A DNA stretch of 64,000 nt, from NCBI RefSeq assembly GCF_964204865.1, contig NC_135251.1, positions 19,034,001 through 19,098,000 of the forward strand, read 5' to 3'. Position numbers and translations under genes: made by a program. Position 1 is the stretch's first letter. Each line of letters begins with the position of its first letter. A model generated the notes under the pieces. That model was not told the origin of the DNA. It saw only the letters and a program-made list of their open reading frames with translations, and ran no database searches. This document shows, one piece after another, positions 48,736 through 62,800 of the stretch. The stretch is from Styela clava (Eukaryota > Chordata > Ascidiacea > Stolidobranchia > Styelidae).

Positions 48736-49720
48736 GGCTAAATGATTATATAGCTCATGCCGTGACATATAAAATCACCAACGCTTGTGATGCACATTCC
48801 AATAATTCACTCATTTAAAGCGAATTTTGAAAAAATGAAAATAATTTTGAAGAGCAGCTGAGGTATGACTGCAAATTACTGCACAATATACTACATATAC
48901 AGGCTATATCACTTTAGCAGGAATATAAAGACTAATTTTGGATGAGCGAGAATATTCCCTATTGAGCATAGCACAGTGCAAGGGGTGGTGGGCTTGGATA
49001 AAACGAAGGTCTAATTTTACTGACAAAAGTTTACAGTTTAATAATAGTCTCCATTAAAACAACTGTTCCAGGATAAGAAATTCTCTTTATCAGTGGAGCA
49101 AAATGCTTCATTTCAAGCCTATGTCCAAAACAAATGGAATAATCTCATACATTTCAAATTGGGTATATTCAATTTAGCTATCTATGATTTTAGAAAAATA
49201 TTTCAATTTGTCTCATTTCCATCGTTTAACATTCGTTGGTAAGTTCTTACACTGTAAGAATAGAATATCAATCACAGAATATTTATCTTATATATCGGTA
49301 TTTTGCAATACATAGTTCAAATTTTATCAATTTACTAAGATTTAGATGTTGAACATTACACACATTACCAATATATTTGACAATGCATATTCATATATAT
49401 TTTTTATGTATTCAGAATAGCACATTATTCGATTTGACCTTCCTGTACTTATAATTTCAAATTTTTACTCAGTCCTGATAATTCTGCAATACCAAATTCC
49501 ATTTCTGTCAATTTACAGTGATTTCTGAGATTTCTCTGTTGAGCATGACTCCTTTTATTAATATATTCAATATTCAAATATACTAATTTATATGTATTCA
49601 GAACAGTAAATTATTCGATCTCAACCTTTCATAATTTCAAATTTTTACTTTGTTAAGACAGATAACGAGGAAAAGAAAAAAAAATCATGCTTCTAAACAG
49701 CAAAATAAATTCAATCGACT
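48736..49720. other. No gene recognised
   Basis: AT-rich sequence downstream of the ABCD gene. A loosely repeated motif (TATTCAGAA.AG..AATTATTCGAT) occurs near 49410 and 49596. Confidence 0.45.
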
Positions 49721-49779
49721 AAGCAGGGGTTGATGATGGGTCATGCCGACTAGGCATGCCCCATCATCAGCCCATGCTT
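49721..49779. repeat. Imperfect hairpin, 27-bp arms, 5-base loop
   Basis: The left arm 49721-49747 (AAGCAGGGGTTGATGATGGG...) pairs with 49753-49779, with three non-Watson-Crick positions and loop GACTA. It lies about 180 bases past the ABCD stop codon, probably in or near its 3' UTR. Confidence 0.8.
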
Positions 49780-49959
49780 GGTAAATATACAGACTTTGAA
49801 TGAGAATTCAAAAATTTCGACCTTAAATTAACACTTCAAATATAAGCAACAAAAAAGTGAATAAATTACCCTGAAATTATATAAATATTTTAAAATAATA
49901 AGAACATTATTTTTATCACTTAATTTATATAATGAAACAAATCAGTGTTAACATTATTA

Positions 49960-52900
49960 CTATTCTTCAGTGAATATAGGCTTTGATTTGAGTACGGAAT
50001 CCTCTCCCAAAATAGAACACAATTCGTCCAATCTGCTTTGCATCTTCGGTATACCAGCAAGCGATGCTTCCAATTGCTATAAAAAAAACACAATTTGATA
50101 ATATTTTCAGGAGTTTCTCATGTTTTTGCCGCTACTGGAGTAAAAGTTGCATTTCAACTCCCTGGAGTTAAAGAGTCAGAGCGACAATAAGAATTTTTTT
50201 TCAGACTTTTAAATTTTAACGAAGGAAACCGAACTCAAAATTTCCAAAGAAATCAAAAAAATAATGAGATGATGGGGTATTCTCAACTGTTAAAGCAGGC
50301 TCTCCTATGCCGAGTATTATGATCAAAATTTAATTTCAACAAAATTGTGAGCTAGCGTCGAAATTCAATCCTTCAATTTCTCAAAGCTAGGAGTCGTGGA
50401 CCAAGGTTGTAAATGGTTTTCAAAATACCATAATACAGGCATATCTAGATATATTCCTATGCTTGATAAGAGGACTTGACCTGTGATCACCATGTGATTG
50501 CTATAATGTTCAAAAAATAATGAAATTAAAAATCTTCCAACTGAAAAAATTGTTTTAGGGTCTCAGTTAATTGTGATGTAAATAAATAGACGATAGAATA
50601 ATCGTCAATCTGAAATCTGAATTCTATAAAAAATGATAGGATAGCAAAAGTATTGCAAACCTGTTTTTCTTCATTCAGAGACAACCTTGTATCAGTATCG
50701 AGTTCGCTAAAATTCCATCCGCCTTCACCATCAAATTGAAGTATATGAGTGTGATATTTCCTAAGTGAATAAAGCATAGATAAGAGAAGTACAATATGCA
50801 AAAAATTCAGCTAATGTGGAAAAATGTATTACACAAAGGGAAAAAATGCGGTTACTGTATTTTGAACAGAACCAAAATCTTCCAATTCCTACATAATGTA
50901 TGCCAAGCAGTTTAGTTTACACTAGTGGGGGTAGAGAGCATGAGTTTGAACATGATATCTTAGGCGTGGATCTCAACATAATTAGGCAAAATATGCTAAA
51001 ATCAATATCTTTTTAGACACCAGATTTTGCGTAAACAAAGATCTTTATGATCTTGTATAGGAATAGCACTTTGATTTTACGTAACAAAACCATCACCCAA
51101 TTTTTGTTTAAATAAAGTCGGTCTGGCTGACTTTCTTTGAACATATAGAAACTAAATACTCACCAGAGGGATGGTCTGTGAGAGATAGATAGCAACACAA
51201 TTCCGGCATCTTTGGCAGCTTGAAATATTTTTCCTTCGACATCAATACTAACAGCAGATGTGCATTCATCGAGCAATGCATAGACAGGTCTATAAAAAGA
51301 GAATCAAAAACTGACAGGACACTACATGATTTACAAGAAAAATAAACTTTGACAAGACAACTTTAACATGCTTCAAACAACTGCCCCAAGTACAACTACC
51401 AATTCAGGTTAAGTAAATATGGTAACACAGGCAACATTTATTTTGAGAACTCAAGAATACGCACTAATATAAAATGAATTTTTAAAAATTAGCAAAATCC
51501 CTAACCAAGTTTAAAACGCGAGAAATTCCATTCTCCGATCCACTCTCGCCAGCATACAAAGAATCAAGCAAATTAAGACGATTAATTTAAACTTGTCCCA
51601 GTACCATACTATCTAATGTGCAGATGTACAAAACTTTTCAAACTGGTTTACTCTTTAAAATACTAGGGCAGTTGATACTTTCTTTGACTCTGATACAAGG
51701 ATAACAATTTGAAAAAAAGATCCAAATATACCAGAGCAATATCGATAGAATAGAAACACTATCCAATTCTAAATACAGATGCATGGATTTGGATAGTAGA
51801 GGCAGTCTGTAGCAATTACATGGGTCGTATTTAGATGGCAAGCAATCCCAAAATTCACTCAGACAAAATAGAATAGAGAACTCAAGAAACTGTGATTAAG
51901 TATTCAGTAATATGTTCGCGAAGGTGTTATTCATGCTCAAATTCACTAGTCTAGACAAGCATAACCTTATATTGATATTAGAACAGTCAGAGGCAAACAT
52001 ACTTATGATAGAAAAGTCTTGCCATTCCCATTCTTTGCTTTTCACCTCCAGATAAAACATCTTTCCAATCAGCTTCTGACTCCCAACCTAGAATGGATAA
52101 AGGCTTATTTGTTGATGCATCGGGTATAAATTATCAAAATTTCCATTTACGGTAGTTATAATGTTTCTCCACACAATGCTTTATAGAAGCGAATTCCATA
52201 TATGTACAGAGATACTGGGGGTTTATTAACATAAAAGTTTTCTTTGAAGTTTCATTTCTGGTTTGAAATATTATAATTTTTTATATTCCAGGAAGTTCAG
52301 AGCCTAAGATTTATGCAATCATAGCAATCAGCGTTCTAACATTGTTTTTTGGTTTCAAATCTGGACCACTGCAGCAATGGAAACGTGCACCACAGCTAAC
52401 GACAGCATTCAACATTTTAAAAGTTGTGTATTAGATTACTGTAAAGTGTGTCATGTTAACGCAGATTACGTAGTGACATACACAAGTAAATATGATGTTT
52501 ACCTAAATTGTTATATTAACATAAACTTATGTTGCGTTCTTGTATTGTTATCGAGAAAGAGTTTAGTATGGTTTTGTAAAATGAGAGAACCTGTTTTAGT
52601 GAGATTGATTGATACAAAAGAAAAACGATTCTTAAAATTTTGAAGTTCACATAATAAGTTAATCGTACCTCCTTCTCTTTGTACAATATAATACAAATTG
52701 ACAGTCTCTAATATATGTCTCAAATCATTATCGGTGACTCCCTTTTCCTTCATATCTTCCAATGTATCTGGATAAATTACTTGACTACGAAGTGTACCAA
52801 TGGACATGTATGGCCTGAGATAAAGAACCAATATTAACAAGAGAGCAATGCTCAAATATATGGTCATGAAAGCCAAAAAGAAATCAAGTCTTTCACAATA

Positions 52901-55900
52901 CAGATTTTGATCGGGCGTCGGAATTGGGTGTTATCTGTATCATACATAGCAATTTTTTGGAACTTGAAACGATTTTTAGCCCCTCAAGTAGGGATGGGCA
53001 ATGTAGAATAATTTACTATTCTAGAATATTCTAGAATAGTTAAATCGAATCCAGAATACCGAATCCTATTCTATTTTTATACTTATTCAAATATTGGGAA
53101 TTTCTACATTGCTGGATTTAGATGGTAAAAAATTGCAAATGTATTACTTACTATAAATGTATTATCTATTTGGAAATGTCCTGAACATTGGATTTCATTT
53201 GATACTAAACAGGCAGTTCCCAGGACAATAAAATTTAGGAATATTACAATATTTTTTGCCTTCAATTGTTCCAAAGGTGTATGTAATCCCTAAATACTAA
53301 TAAATACTGATATGCTAAATTAAGACACGCTTTACACACTTTAATAGTAAGCGGTTAAATACAAAATAGACATGAAACGGCGTTAAATCATTATTAATGT
53401 AAGTCTGCCGAGTATACTAAAACGCTGAGAACCATGCGCCGTTGTAAAATATTAAATTTAACCACTATCAATTAAAATCAACCTTTTATTCTGTGAGAGC
53501 AAGACACGTAAAACCAAATTCCCGTAAACGCGATTTCGTACTTAGTTATTAGGTAATAACATCTGAAGACGAACTCATTTTTCCATGATTATCGTTACAT
53601 ATCATTATCTATCCAGACTTGGCCTTACTCAAATTCAATACGTCACTATCTTCGCCAGATGCGGCAACTTTTTTCAAAATTCATCGGCGACTAAAATACT
53701 ACAGACTTCCAATTAAACGTGCGTCTATCTTGAACGATAGAAATGTTATCATTAATCATTATCTACCCAGACTTAGCCCTACTCAAATTCAATACGTCAC
53801 TATCTTAGCCAGATGCGGCAACTTTTTTCAAAATTTATCGGCGACTAAAATACAACAGACACTCAATCAAACGTGCGTCTATCTTGAACGATAGAAATGT
53901 CATCATTAATCATTATCTACCCAGACTTAGCCCTACTCAAATTCAATACGTCACTATCTTCGCCAGATGCGGCAACTTTTTTCAAAATTTATCGGCGACT
54001 AAAATACTACAGACACTCGATCAAACGTGCGTCTATCTTGAACAATAGAAACGGACCGAAAAATATGTAATCTTTTGAGAGTGAAATTTAAATGTGAGAG
54101 TTGTTCGCGTTTTGCGATATAACTTTGTATTTCGGAAAATGGTATAATAAAATTATTCGTAAATAATATTTGATCTAAATTAATGGCGAGTAATGTTATA
54201 ACATTTATAACGCCTGGCTTTTGGTTTACGTGCATCATTTTTTGGGGAAAACTCGTAGGTCGCGAAAAATCATTTAATTTAAAATGAGGCAAGGCACGTC
54301 TGTAATCAATTAAAGATTGTTGCATTCAGATTATCGGAATATCACCAATAAGTCGGCACAAATAACGCTAGCTGGGTAGCAAAGAAGGAAAACGCAAAAA
54401 TGGTGCAATAACGAGTCTTCGCCGTGAGGTTATATTACCGACTTCTTGTCCTGAATATGCCGATTGAAATTACAGTGTTTGATGTTTACCGATTTACGGG
54501 TTCTTTGCGAGCAGACGCAAGTTTAATTAAACGAGAGAGATTTCCACGCGAGAAAAACGCTCGTCTATTAGAAACCCGAAATACAAAAATTGACGCTTGG
54601 CGCCAGAGAGGCGGAAACCGAATCCTGTTATCGGATCCCGTTGGATTCGAATACTTTGGGATTCGAATCCTCCGGATTCGGTATTCTATATTGCCCATCC
54701 CTACCCTCAAGACTCTAGAAAACCCACGTTTTCAGAACCCCTCCCTCTCGAAAATTCCTAGCTTTGGCACTGGTGCGAGACACCAAAGTACCAGGACTGT
54801 GGAGTGGAGTTTGACTTGTTTTATTTATGATGTATTTGCTGCGTTGTATTTTCAAGCTCCCATAAGCCTGTTATTATGCTATTCAGAGTCAAATTTTTCA
54901 ACATTCTCTATAAATGAATTAATTTAATTGGGCGTTCAATTAAATAAACCTTGGATATGCAGAAGTATTTGTGGAAAAAATTGATTTTCTCGAAGTTATG
55001 ATCTGAAGTCGGAATAACAATTTTCTTCAATCTGAAGCTGTAGTTGCCTCTGGACCAAAGTCATTTTCAAACAACTCCGAGTCTACAGACAGGTGTAAAA
55101 TTTCCCTGACCTCACAACTTCATAGAGTTGCATAAAATGATCGATTAATAACATGCAAGTTTATTACTAGTTAGCACAGCTGTTTCCAAAGTTCGCCCCA
55201 AAACTTAAATATAACTAATATATGACTAAATACTTCAAATATTGTATTTAAGTTGTATTATGTTATGTTTGTTCGCTGATAATTTGGTGCCACATGAACA
55301 AAAACTGAGAATCGCTGGGTTAGCCGATTACTGGAATGATTATTATTATGAAGATTTGAAAAATACCTTTGTGGAATATAGAACATGCTTGAAGGAGGTG
55401 GTTTTGACAATTTTCCATTGTAGACAGGCCACAATCCACTCAATATCCTGAATAACGAACTCTTTCCACATCCATTTGGTCCAGTAATGAGAAGATGAAC
55501 TCCAGAAGTAACCTAAAGCAAATTACTTATACTCAGGGGAAACTTGGTCTGTATTATGATCATTCAGGAAGTCATTATGTTGAAACCAATGTAAGAAAAT
55601 TGTATTTTATGGTCGTTCATAGGCCACTGTTCCAATTATTTGGTACGACTACGAGATTACTTAAACAAACATGTCAAATGTCCACTTTTGGTGCCAAATA
55701 CATAATTAAAAACATCTATTTCGAAAATCCACAAGGTCTTAAAAATAGTTTTTCCAATATCTTTAATTTTGGATTTCATTCATACTGAATCCTTAAACAT
55801 TCAATAACCCACCTTTAAATAAACCCAAACACAAACAAAAACACTATTTAGTCCTTACATATTGTGCAATATCAGTGTCTGCTCGTAAGAAGAATTGTCA

Positions 55901-58900
55901 AGGAGAAAAGTTATAAAATATTCACCAGCTTCAATCCTTACCTGTAGATTAAGCCTCTCAACAACGATATCACCATTCGGTGTAATAATAGGAACATCTT
56001 CCAATGATATATCTCGCTCTGTTTCAATGACATCACCTGGAATAGTGTATTGAAAGATAAATTACAGAAAAATATAGACAGTAAAAAAACTTTTTTGAGC
56101 AAATACATATTCAGTGAATTGTAATGTTTAAGTAGTGTCAAAACCAAGTAGTTCGCCATTCTATCAATATCACTATTGAATAATATTGTAAATTACATTG
56201 TATATACACACTTGAACACAATTAAATCATATTAAATATAAGAAATGACCTTGAATATCCATAGACTGAGCAACATTTTCAACTTTTTCTCCATCCTTTC
56301 CAGAACCTTCAACGACAGTTTTTACATAGTTTCCTTCACTGACGTCTTTGAAAACCTCAAACATTTCCCAAACACGAGATGTATATCCAGCCAATTCCGT
56401 GATCTAGAAAAATCAAAATAAGATATTTCATATCAATCATATGACATTATTTAATTTATCTTTCACTAGTATTTCATATTCATATTTTGAGGCAAAATTT
56501 TAAACTATGGCTTAAGGATATAGTTACTGGTATATACCTATGCTAACCCCAATTAGGATATGAAAATCGTAAATAGTTCAAATACCAGATTAAAAGATCC
56601 GGATTAAGAGAAAGAGTAGATGAGACTGACTGCCCAAAGAGGAGTACACAAGATAGATTTTAGTGGATCTGTAAACTTTGTATTCAAAATATGAAAACAA
56701 ATCAGCAAAACGAAACTACTTGGCATAGTAACTTGGCAATTTCCTGTAGAAAACTCTATAAACCGAGCTGTAACAAGAGTACTGAGAGAAGAGTGGGGGT
56801 AACAGAAGAATGAGAGAAGTTTTTGACAGAACATATGTTATATGATCCATCAAATTCTGTTCTCAGTTTGAATGAAAAGCATTGTTACTAGTTAGGACAA
56901 CTCAGACTTGTACATATAAGAATAAATAAATAAATAGTATTGGGTGGGTTGAAGTTCCCTCAACATTAGGCAAATCAATGGCAATGTACACAAATTGTTC
57001 ACAAACAAATTGCAAAAAAAAACAGAAAAATTCCGGTCTTTCAAACAATAGTGGTGCATAACATAATTTTAACTACTTAATAAAGCCCTGGTCTAGCTAG
57101 TAATTTATGAATGATGTTTATAATGGATGCCAGTTGTACTAATACAGTAATAAATATAAGTTTGATTAAAGTTTCTTCTACATTGCGACAAACTATCGAT
57201 AGGCCCCATAGGGGTGAAAAAGTTAGGGACCACTAGTCTCACCTCAGCACTGTGTACCCAATATTTACACGATATTCCTGTTTGTCTAACTAAATGAATC
57301 TATTTAATTTTTGTCATAGATTGCAAAAAATCAATTCTACAATTTGTGAACACGGATAGCCAATGCCCAATGTCACTTAACAGATTTCTTCAAGAATGAT
57401 TAGGAAACTCACTTCTTTATATGAACTCATTATCCTTTCAATTGCGTCTGCTGCATTCAGTAACAAGTTACGAGTCGCCATAAATGATTCCGTCCTTAAC
57501 CCCATAGCTTGATCTTCCGTAACAGCTTCCCATTCAGCAATTTCTTCTTCAGTAGCTGGGATACAAAAAGAGAAAAATTAATACAAGATCTCCATTTGCA
57601 GTTCAGTATTGAAATCTGATCAAAATCAAAACTTGTTTACAACACAAGACAGGAATGAATATGAACAAAACACAATAAAATGTTTTTCTAGGAAATTACA
57701 GTTGTTCAAAATAATCAAATTGTTGCTTTGTACATCGTGTTAAGCATTAAAGAATACTTATGACATCGCACCTCTGATAACCTTACGCGAGTTTGCAATC
57801 TAGGTGCGAAGGACAAAATAAGTGCGGGAGGATTGCTGGATTGTGGTTCACATAATCTGAAACAAACAACATAATACAAAAACGATTCACATGTACACTT
57901 TCACACCACAAAACCAAAAATCCACACCAAAAAAATCTCACCCTTATCAGAATATCCCTTAGCAGTCAAAATAGGGATAGCGGTCATTAACATTCCTGAA
58001 GCCCCCCAGACGTATTTCATAAAAAATTGTTCCACCATGATGTACCATAATCTATGAAGATAAATTTTATGAGTCTGTTTCTCCAATGATTGATAGCATC
58101 GCTGTAATAAGTTGAGTTCTGCCTAAAAAAGAAACAATATGTGAGTAATGATAACAAAACTGAGAAAAGGAAACTGATTACAATTGAAAATATTGGCGCC
58201 ATGTTTTATAAGAGATGCGCATGGACTTGCTGGTAGAGAAAATCGTAACTGACCAGCGGTTACGCGAAAAGACCCCACAACAGCGAGGAGTTTAGCAATC
58301 CTCTTGAATTATCGGCCAAAGAATTCAAACCTGCGAACCATGTAGGGTAATTAGAGGTGTGATAGCAAGCGTATTCCTAACGCTGGGCACGGTGTGGCAC
58401 ACTGCCGAGACGATTCATGGGCACATAAGGGCATCCAAAATAGAAACAGGATATAATATATCATAAAGATTAAAAATTTTCATGTTGAAACCTGAGTAGT
58501 TACCCCTTGTAGAAGGCCTTGGTTAAAGTGGAAACCATAAACATATAATAAAAACACTGATTAGTATGGAAATATAGCATTATTTAATGAAGCATTGAGT
58601 TCACAAATGATTTTCGATTTATATGTTACGGTATTTACAGCAATTTTGTCAATACATTCATGTGACTAAGCAATTAACTATGTAAATGTCATATATTGAT
58701 TACGTTCTTTTAATGATATATCAGAGTGTTTACTATATTATCAGATACGCACCTTTTCTCCACCATAAAATGCAATTTCCTCTGCATTTTGTATTATTCT
58801 TGAATGAATGTACCGTAAATATCCCTTTCTCGATGCTCTTTCAGCGATCAAAGTTCCAAACTTTGGAGACACAGCTCTTAAAACTCGAGCAGTAACAAAT

Positions 58901-61900
58901 ATTGTAATTGTTGAAATTATTCCCGGTAACCTGTAATAATGGTATAGTAAAATTTAAATTTCTATTTTTCTATTTAACATGTTCCCTAAAAAAATTATCT
59001 CTTCCCCTGTTGTGGAATCAACTTACATATTTCAAGTAACCGAGTAAATGGTTGATCATTGATTCTAACATTTCGACAGTTAATCCTAATTATACGTATT
59101 TGCTATAATATATATGAGTATACTTCTACCTGCTGTTGGCTCCTTTCTCAGCAGCTCTTGTAGCAAGAGTGTGTGAAATCAAAACAACATCAAGAATCGG
59201 TTTCGTCAGATGAGAATATAAATGAGCAACAGAGGATGTGAAGTCGTTGATATCTTCAGTCAGACTGTGATCAGCATTTGCTATTCTGCTATCCATGTTG
59301 CTTATCCTAATGAAAAAAAATCAATAAAAAAATCAGCCAGTATATGTGTAAAATTAAAATTTGCCTGTACAGGTATGTTTTTCAATATTATTTACATCCA
59401 CGTAAATATGTCAATTAGTATGTAATTATACTGAGAAGGTGACACCACTACTATTATTCGAAAATGCAGTTGATGTTTCCCAGACCCTTGACTCCAAAAA
59501 ATTCTCCTTATACTTCATTATTGCAAAATTTTCGATGCCTATTTTGACAGTGTGTTAGAGAGTTGGCGGTTTACATGTTCAAAACAATCATTTTTTCATA
59601 AAAATATTAGGCCGTGTGCCACCTACAAATACTGATAGCTATTTTTATCCCAGTTTACTACAGCTTTTCTGAAACTATTTTTTGAATATTGCGAATACAC
59701 TAAGCTTTTCGAAATACATGATTGACAATGCAGTTATTTGATTTACAACTAATTTTTGGAAGCACAACTTTATAAACATAAGAGATCATACTGATGCTGG
59801 CAAGAATCGAAGGACAGCAATTCACACCAGCTGTAATATATTGAAATTACCTGTAATAAGTCTGGTTTTTAAAATACATTTTGTATGCTTTTTTCACGAG
59901 TGTTGTGCTGAAAGCAAGAGCTTGTTTACTCTCACAATATCGAATTGCACTGTTGGTGAATGTAGCAGGAATAGCAACTAGAATCCATTTCCCGAGCTCA
60001 ATAAGGAATTGACGAAGGTCCTTTTGCACTAAAATGAAAAATCATGAAATTGTATAAAAGGAACCAGATCGCATATTTGAAACAATTATTTTGGGAAATT
60101 CACGATGAAGTCAAATTATCAATCAATGTGGCTGACTTTGAGTATTGGACTTTGAAATTTAAAACTTTTTGCTTTGCTAACAGTGGTACAATGAATGGCA
60201 AAGAAGACCCGAAGGCTGTTTGACTAATTAAATATTATGCAATATGGTATCTGCTAATAACACATTTCCCGTAATTTAGTATAGTATGTATGTCAGTGTA
60301 CATAAGGTAGTTACTCAGTAACTAAACAATACATGCTGAAACATGACTAAATAGATTTTCATAAAATTGTTGACTGCAGACTTCGTATTATGTACATAAC
60401 TGTACTTTACACTTATTAAATGAGACCTTGAAACTCCGAGATCAAAGGTCGTTATTTATTTAAAAAAACTTGTAAAATTAGGTGGTAACATCGTCTCCGA
60501 TAAGGTGAATGTTATTCATATCACACATATGACTTTAATAACAGTAATTTATCCAAGCAATTAGAAACTTGAAAGTGAAAAAATTATTCCAGAGCACAAG
60601 ACAACATAGATTTGAGTGAAATTTTGAATCCTATGGAACTAAAGGGGCAAATTGAGAAAAAAATAGCTCTCGCCCCGCCTCAACCATATTCAAGTACATT
60701 AGAAATCGGTTGGTCTATTATTTGCGGAAAAATGCAATATTTTTTGCAACAATAATAACATGTAGTAAAACGATCCAAAGCCTATGTACTTTTTGAGTGA
60801 AGAAAAAGTACTCACCGACACTTCGTACCATTCTTCCATCTAAGTCAGCGACAAATATAGATAAAAATGTTCTGACGACTAAAGCTGTTGAATGGAGTGC
60901 AAGCCATAAAAATTCTTTACTCCAAATATTTGGAACTAAAATTCGAAGCAATTTACCAAGACGAAGCAAGAATTCTTTATCAACAGCAAGATTTTTCTTT
61001 TTCTGAAAAACAAGAAGAAGAAAAAAATTGCATTCCTAGATATATTAAATATAGTGTATATCCGCGCATATAAGCTGATCTTGCATATATAAGCTGACCC
61101 TCTAAAAACGGCCCTAAAACAGTGAATTTAAAAAAATTCTCTCATAATATGTCAAATCTACAAATTGTTTGAGTTGTAGCTGTTGGAATTAAGTTGGCAT
61201 AATGTCATTCCCTTCAAGTGCAATCAATCGGAGTTATGCACATATAGGCCAGCCTATAGTGCTGTCAGAGTTATGCGCGTTTGAGCCAATTTTCAGCGCG
61301 ATCAGAACAAGCTGATGACCCCTTAGTTTGACAGCTATTTTTGAGTTTTAAACTATGTTTATATGCGAGTATATACGATTTATTTCACCATAATATAGCA
61401 CAACAACAACAAAAGCACACTAGTTTTCGCTTATTTCAATGGTAACAATGAAAAATATATTACAAATATGTGCTGGGGAAATGTAGCAAAGTATACCAAT
61501 CTTCTCAATACGAGTCACAGATTGCAATAGATAATTCTGTTGAATGATGAATCTCATTTCGTTTTTACCTTTTGGGATTGTGTTTGTGATGCTCGTAATT
61601 GTGCCATTGATTCATAGTTGCTCTTTATTGCACCTTTCTTTCCTTTATTTAAATACCTACGAAATAAAATAATTTGAATTACAACCTGATTAGTGTTGGT
61701 CTCAACCTTTATAATAGTATTGGAATTTTGCTATTTCCACTCAAGCTGGAGACTTCTATGGTGATAAAAGAAGTCCAACTTTCCACAGGCATTTGAAAAG
61801 AATCAAGTTTACTCAGAATTTTAATAGTCTTAATTGAAACCTTGCATACACAAAAAGCTTTTCTTATCAAAATTGAATTTTATCTGGAGGTAAAAGCTGG

Positions 61901-62491
61901 AGTGGTATCTAACATAACAAAGATGAACCTCTTGAAGTCTCAATAAACAATTTATTTTGTCATTCAGCTCCTTTAATCCAAAAATCGCTTAAAAATTCTT
62001 CTGATTTTCAAGTAATGAACTAAAAACTCCGATTACTTTTGTCAAATTTTACCTATATACTGCACTCGGCAAATCACACCTTTCCATCTGAAGTCCGTGA
62101 TACTATATTATAAGTTATACCTCCAGCATACCGGACATCATCGAAATCATCACAAGTTTCAATAATTCATCACAAGTTTCAATCATATCACAAATAAAAA
62201 AGCACAATTTATAATAATATTACCACCGGTTGAAAACTTTCAATTCTTTTCAAATTATGCCAATCTATTTCCAATATCAGTAACATTCAGCCTCTTTTAT
62301 ACAATGAAACAGGTTTTGGCAAACACCTAGCAGGATTACATAATAGAAAAAATCAAAAGATATACACACCAATGTAGTAAACGTAACGCTGCCACTGTTC
62401 CACCAACTGCAGCAATACGTCTCCATGCTTTAGTGCTAAGTCTCGCCTTCTCTACAAGTGTTGTAACTCTCTCAAGATTTTGAAGATTCAT
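49960..62491 (-). CDS. Peroxisomal very-long-chain acyl-CoA transporter, ABCD1/ABCD2 type
   Basis: Sixteen exons: 62491-62370, 61656-61569, 61002-60816, 60028-59851, 59306-59130, 58930-58753, 58122-57942, 57555-57413, 56403-56250, 56036-55942, 55512-55367, 52814-52669, 52087-52003, 51289-51164, 50760-50661 and 50076-49960; 740 residues, like human ABCD1 and ABCD2. It is a half transporter that dimerises in the peroxisome membrane and imports very-long-chain acyl-CoA for beta-oxidation. The membrane domain includes [19 protein letters not shown], the EAA-like [10 protein letters not shown] (299-308) and [20 protein letters not shown]. The ATPase domain has Walker [10 protein letters not shown] (512-520), signature LSGGEKQR (610-617), Walker B YALLDE (630-635) and H-loop His664. 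The family NPDQ motif is replaced by NADH at 202-205. Junctions are GT-AG; the exon 9 donor (GTCATT) is weak. It is closer to ABCD1/2 than to ABCD3. Confidence 0.96.
52989..54703. mobile_element. hAT-type element, 1715 bp, in ABCD intron 11
   Basis: The left end TAGGGATGGGCAATGTAGAA matches in inverse the right end TATTGCCCATCCCTA. Perfect direct copies of CCCTCAAG flank it at 52981-52988 and 54704-54711. AATCGAAT/ATTCGAAT motifs occur near the ends. It carries no intact transposase and contains a three-copy 154-bp repeat. Confidence 0.93.
53601..54052. repeat. Three 154-bp tandem units inside the hAT element
   Basis: Units begin ATCATTATCT at 53601, 53755 and 53909. They share CAGACTTAGCCCTACTCAAA, CGCCAGATGCGGCAAC and AACGTGCGTCTATCTTGAAC with few differences. 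Confidence 0.9.
58324..58388 (+). repeat. Dispersed repeat fragment in ABCD intron 6
   Basis: Shares TCAAACCTG.GAACC, GG.TAATTAGAGGTG and a GCGCTGGG-like end with 63675-63735 in the same orientation. The full element is not delimited. Confidence 0.6.
61055..61378. mobile_element. Small MITE in ABCD intron 2
   Basis: The left end GTATATCCGCGCATATAAGC matches, with a few changes, the inverse of the right end TATATGCGAGTATATACG. A near-tandem CATATAAGCTGA repeat follows the left end. The target duplication is not resolvable in the TA-rich flanks. Confidence 0.6.
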
Positions 62492-62557
62492 TTCGAACAA
62501 ATTCAATTTCGGATTCCAGAATCAGTCCGAGAAAATCCTAAATTTATTTATTGCCAA

Positions 62558-62800
62558 CCAGATTCAGATTCAGATTCAGATATTTATTTTTCGTCGTGCA
62601 AAAACATTGTACATTTAAACAAATGGTAAAAATTAAATAAATACATTGAAAGAAAGAGGTACAATATTTGGACTGCAATAGACGAGGGATCGCGAAAAGA
62701 CTATCAAAAGTCAAAACCAGCAAGTTTAAAAATTAACCCAACATCCTGCAATAACCAAGTGCTATATCTATCTCTAAGAAAAAAAAGGGTTATTAATTGT
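62558..62800 (-). mobile_element. Retroelement 3' end with (AATCTG)n tail
   Basis: On the minus strand, ...GTACAATGTTTTTGCACGAC-GAAAAATAAATA runs into four ATCTGA repeats and stops about 67 bases before the ABCD start codon. Short-repeat tails after an AATAAA-like sequence are typical of CR1/L2-like elements. The upstream limit is not determined. Confidence 0.5.

Noticed and set aside
57087-57237. Possible small hAT element ending GTTAGGGACCACTAG in an ABCD intron
   Set aside because: The right end looks typical, but the left candidate (CCCTGGTCTAG) pairs too poorly.
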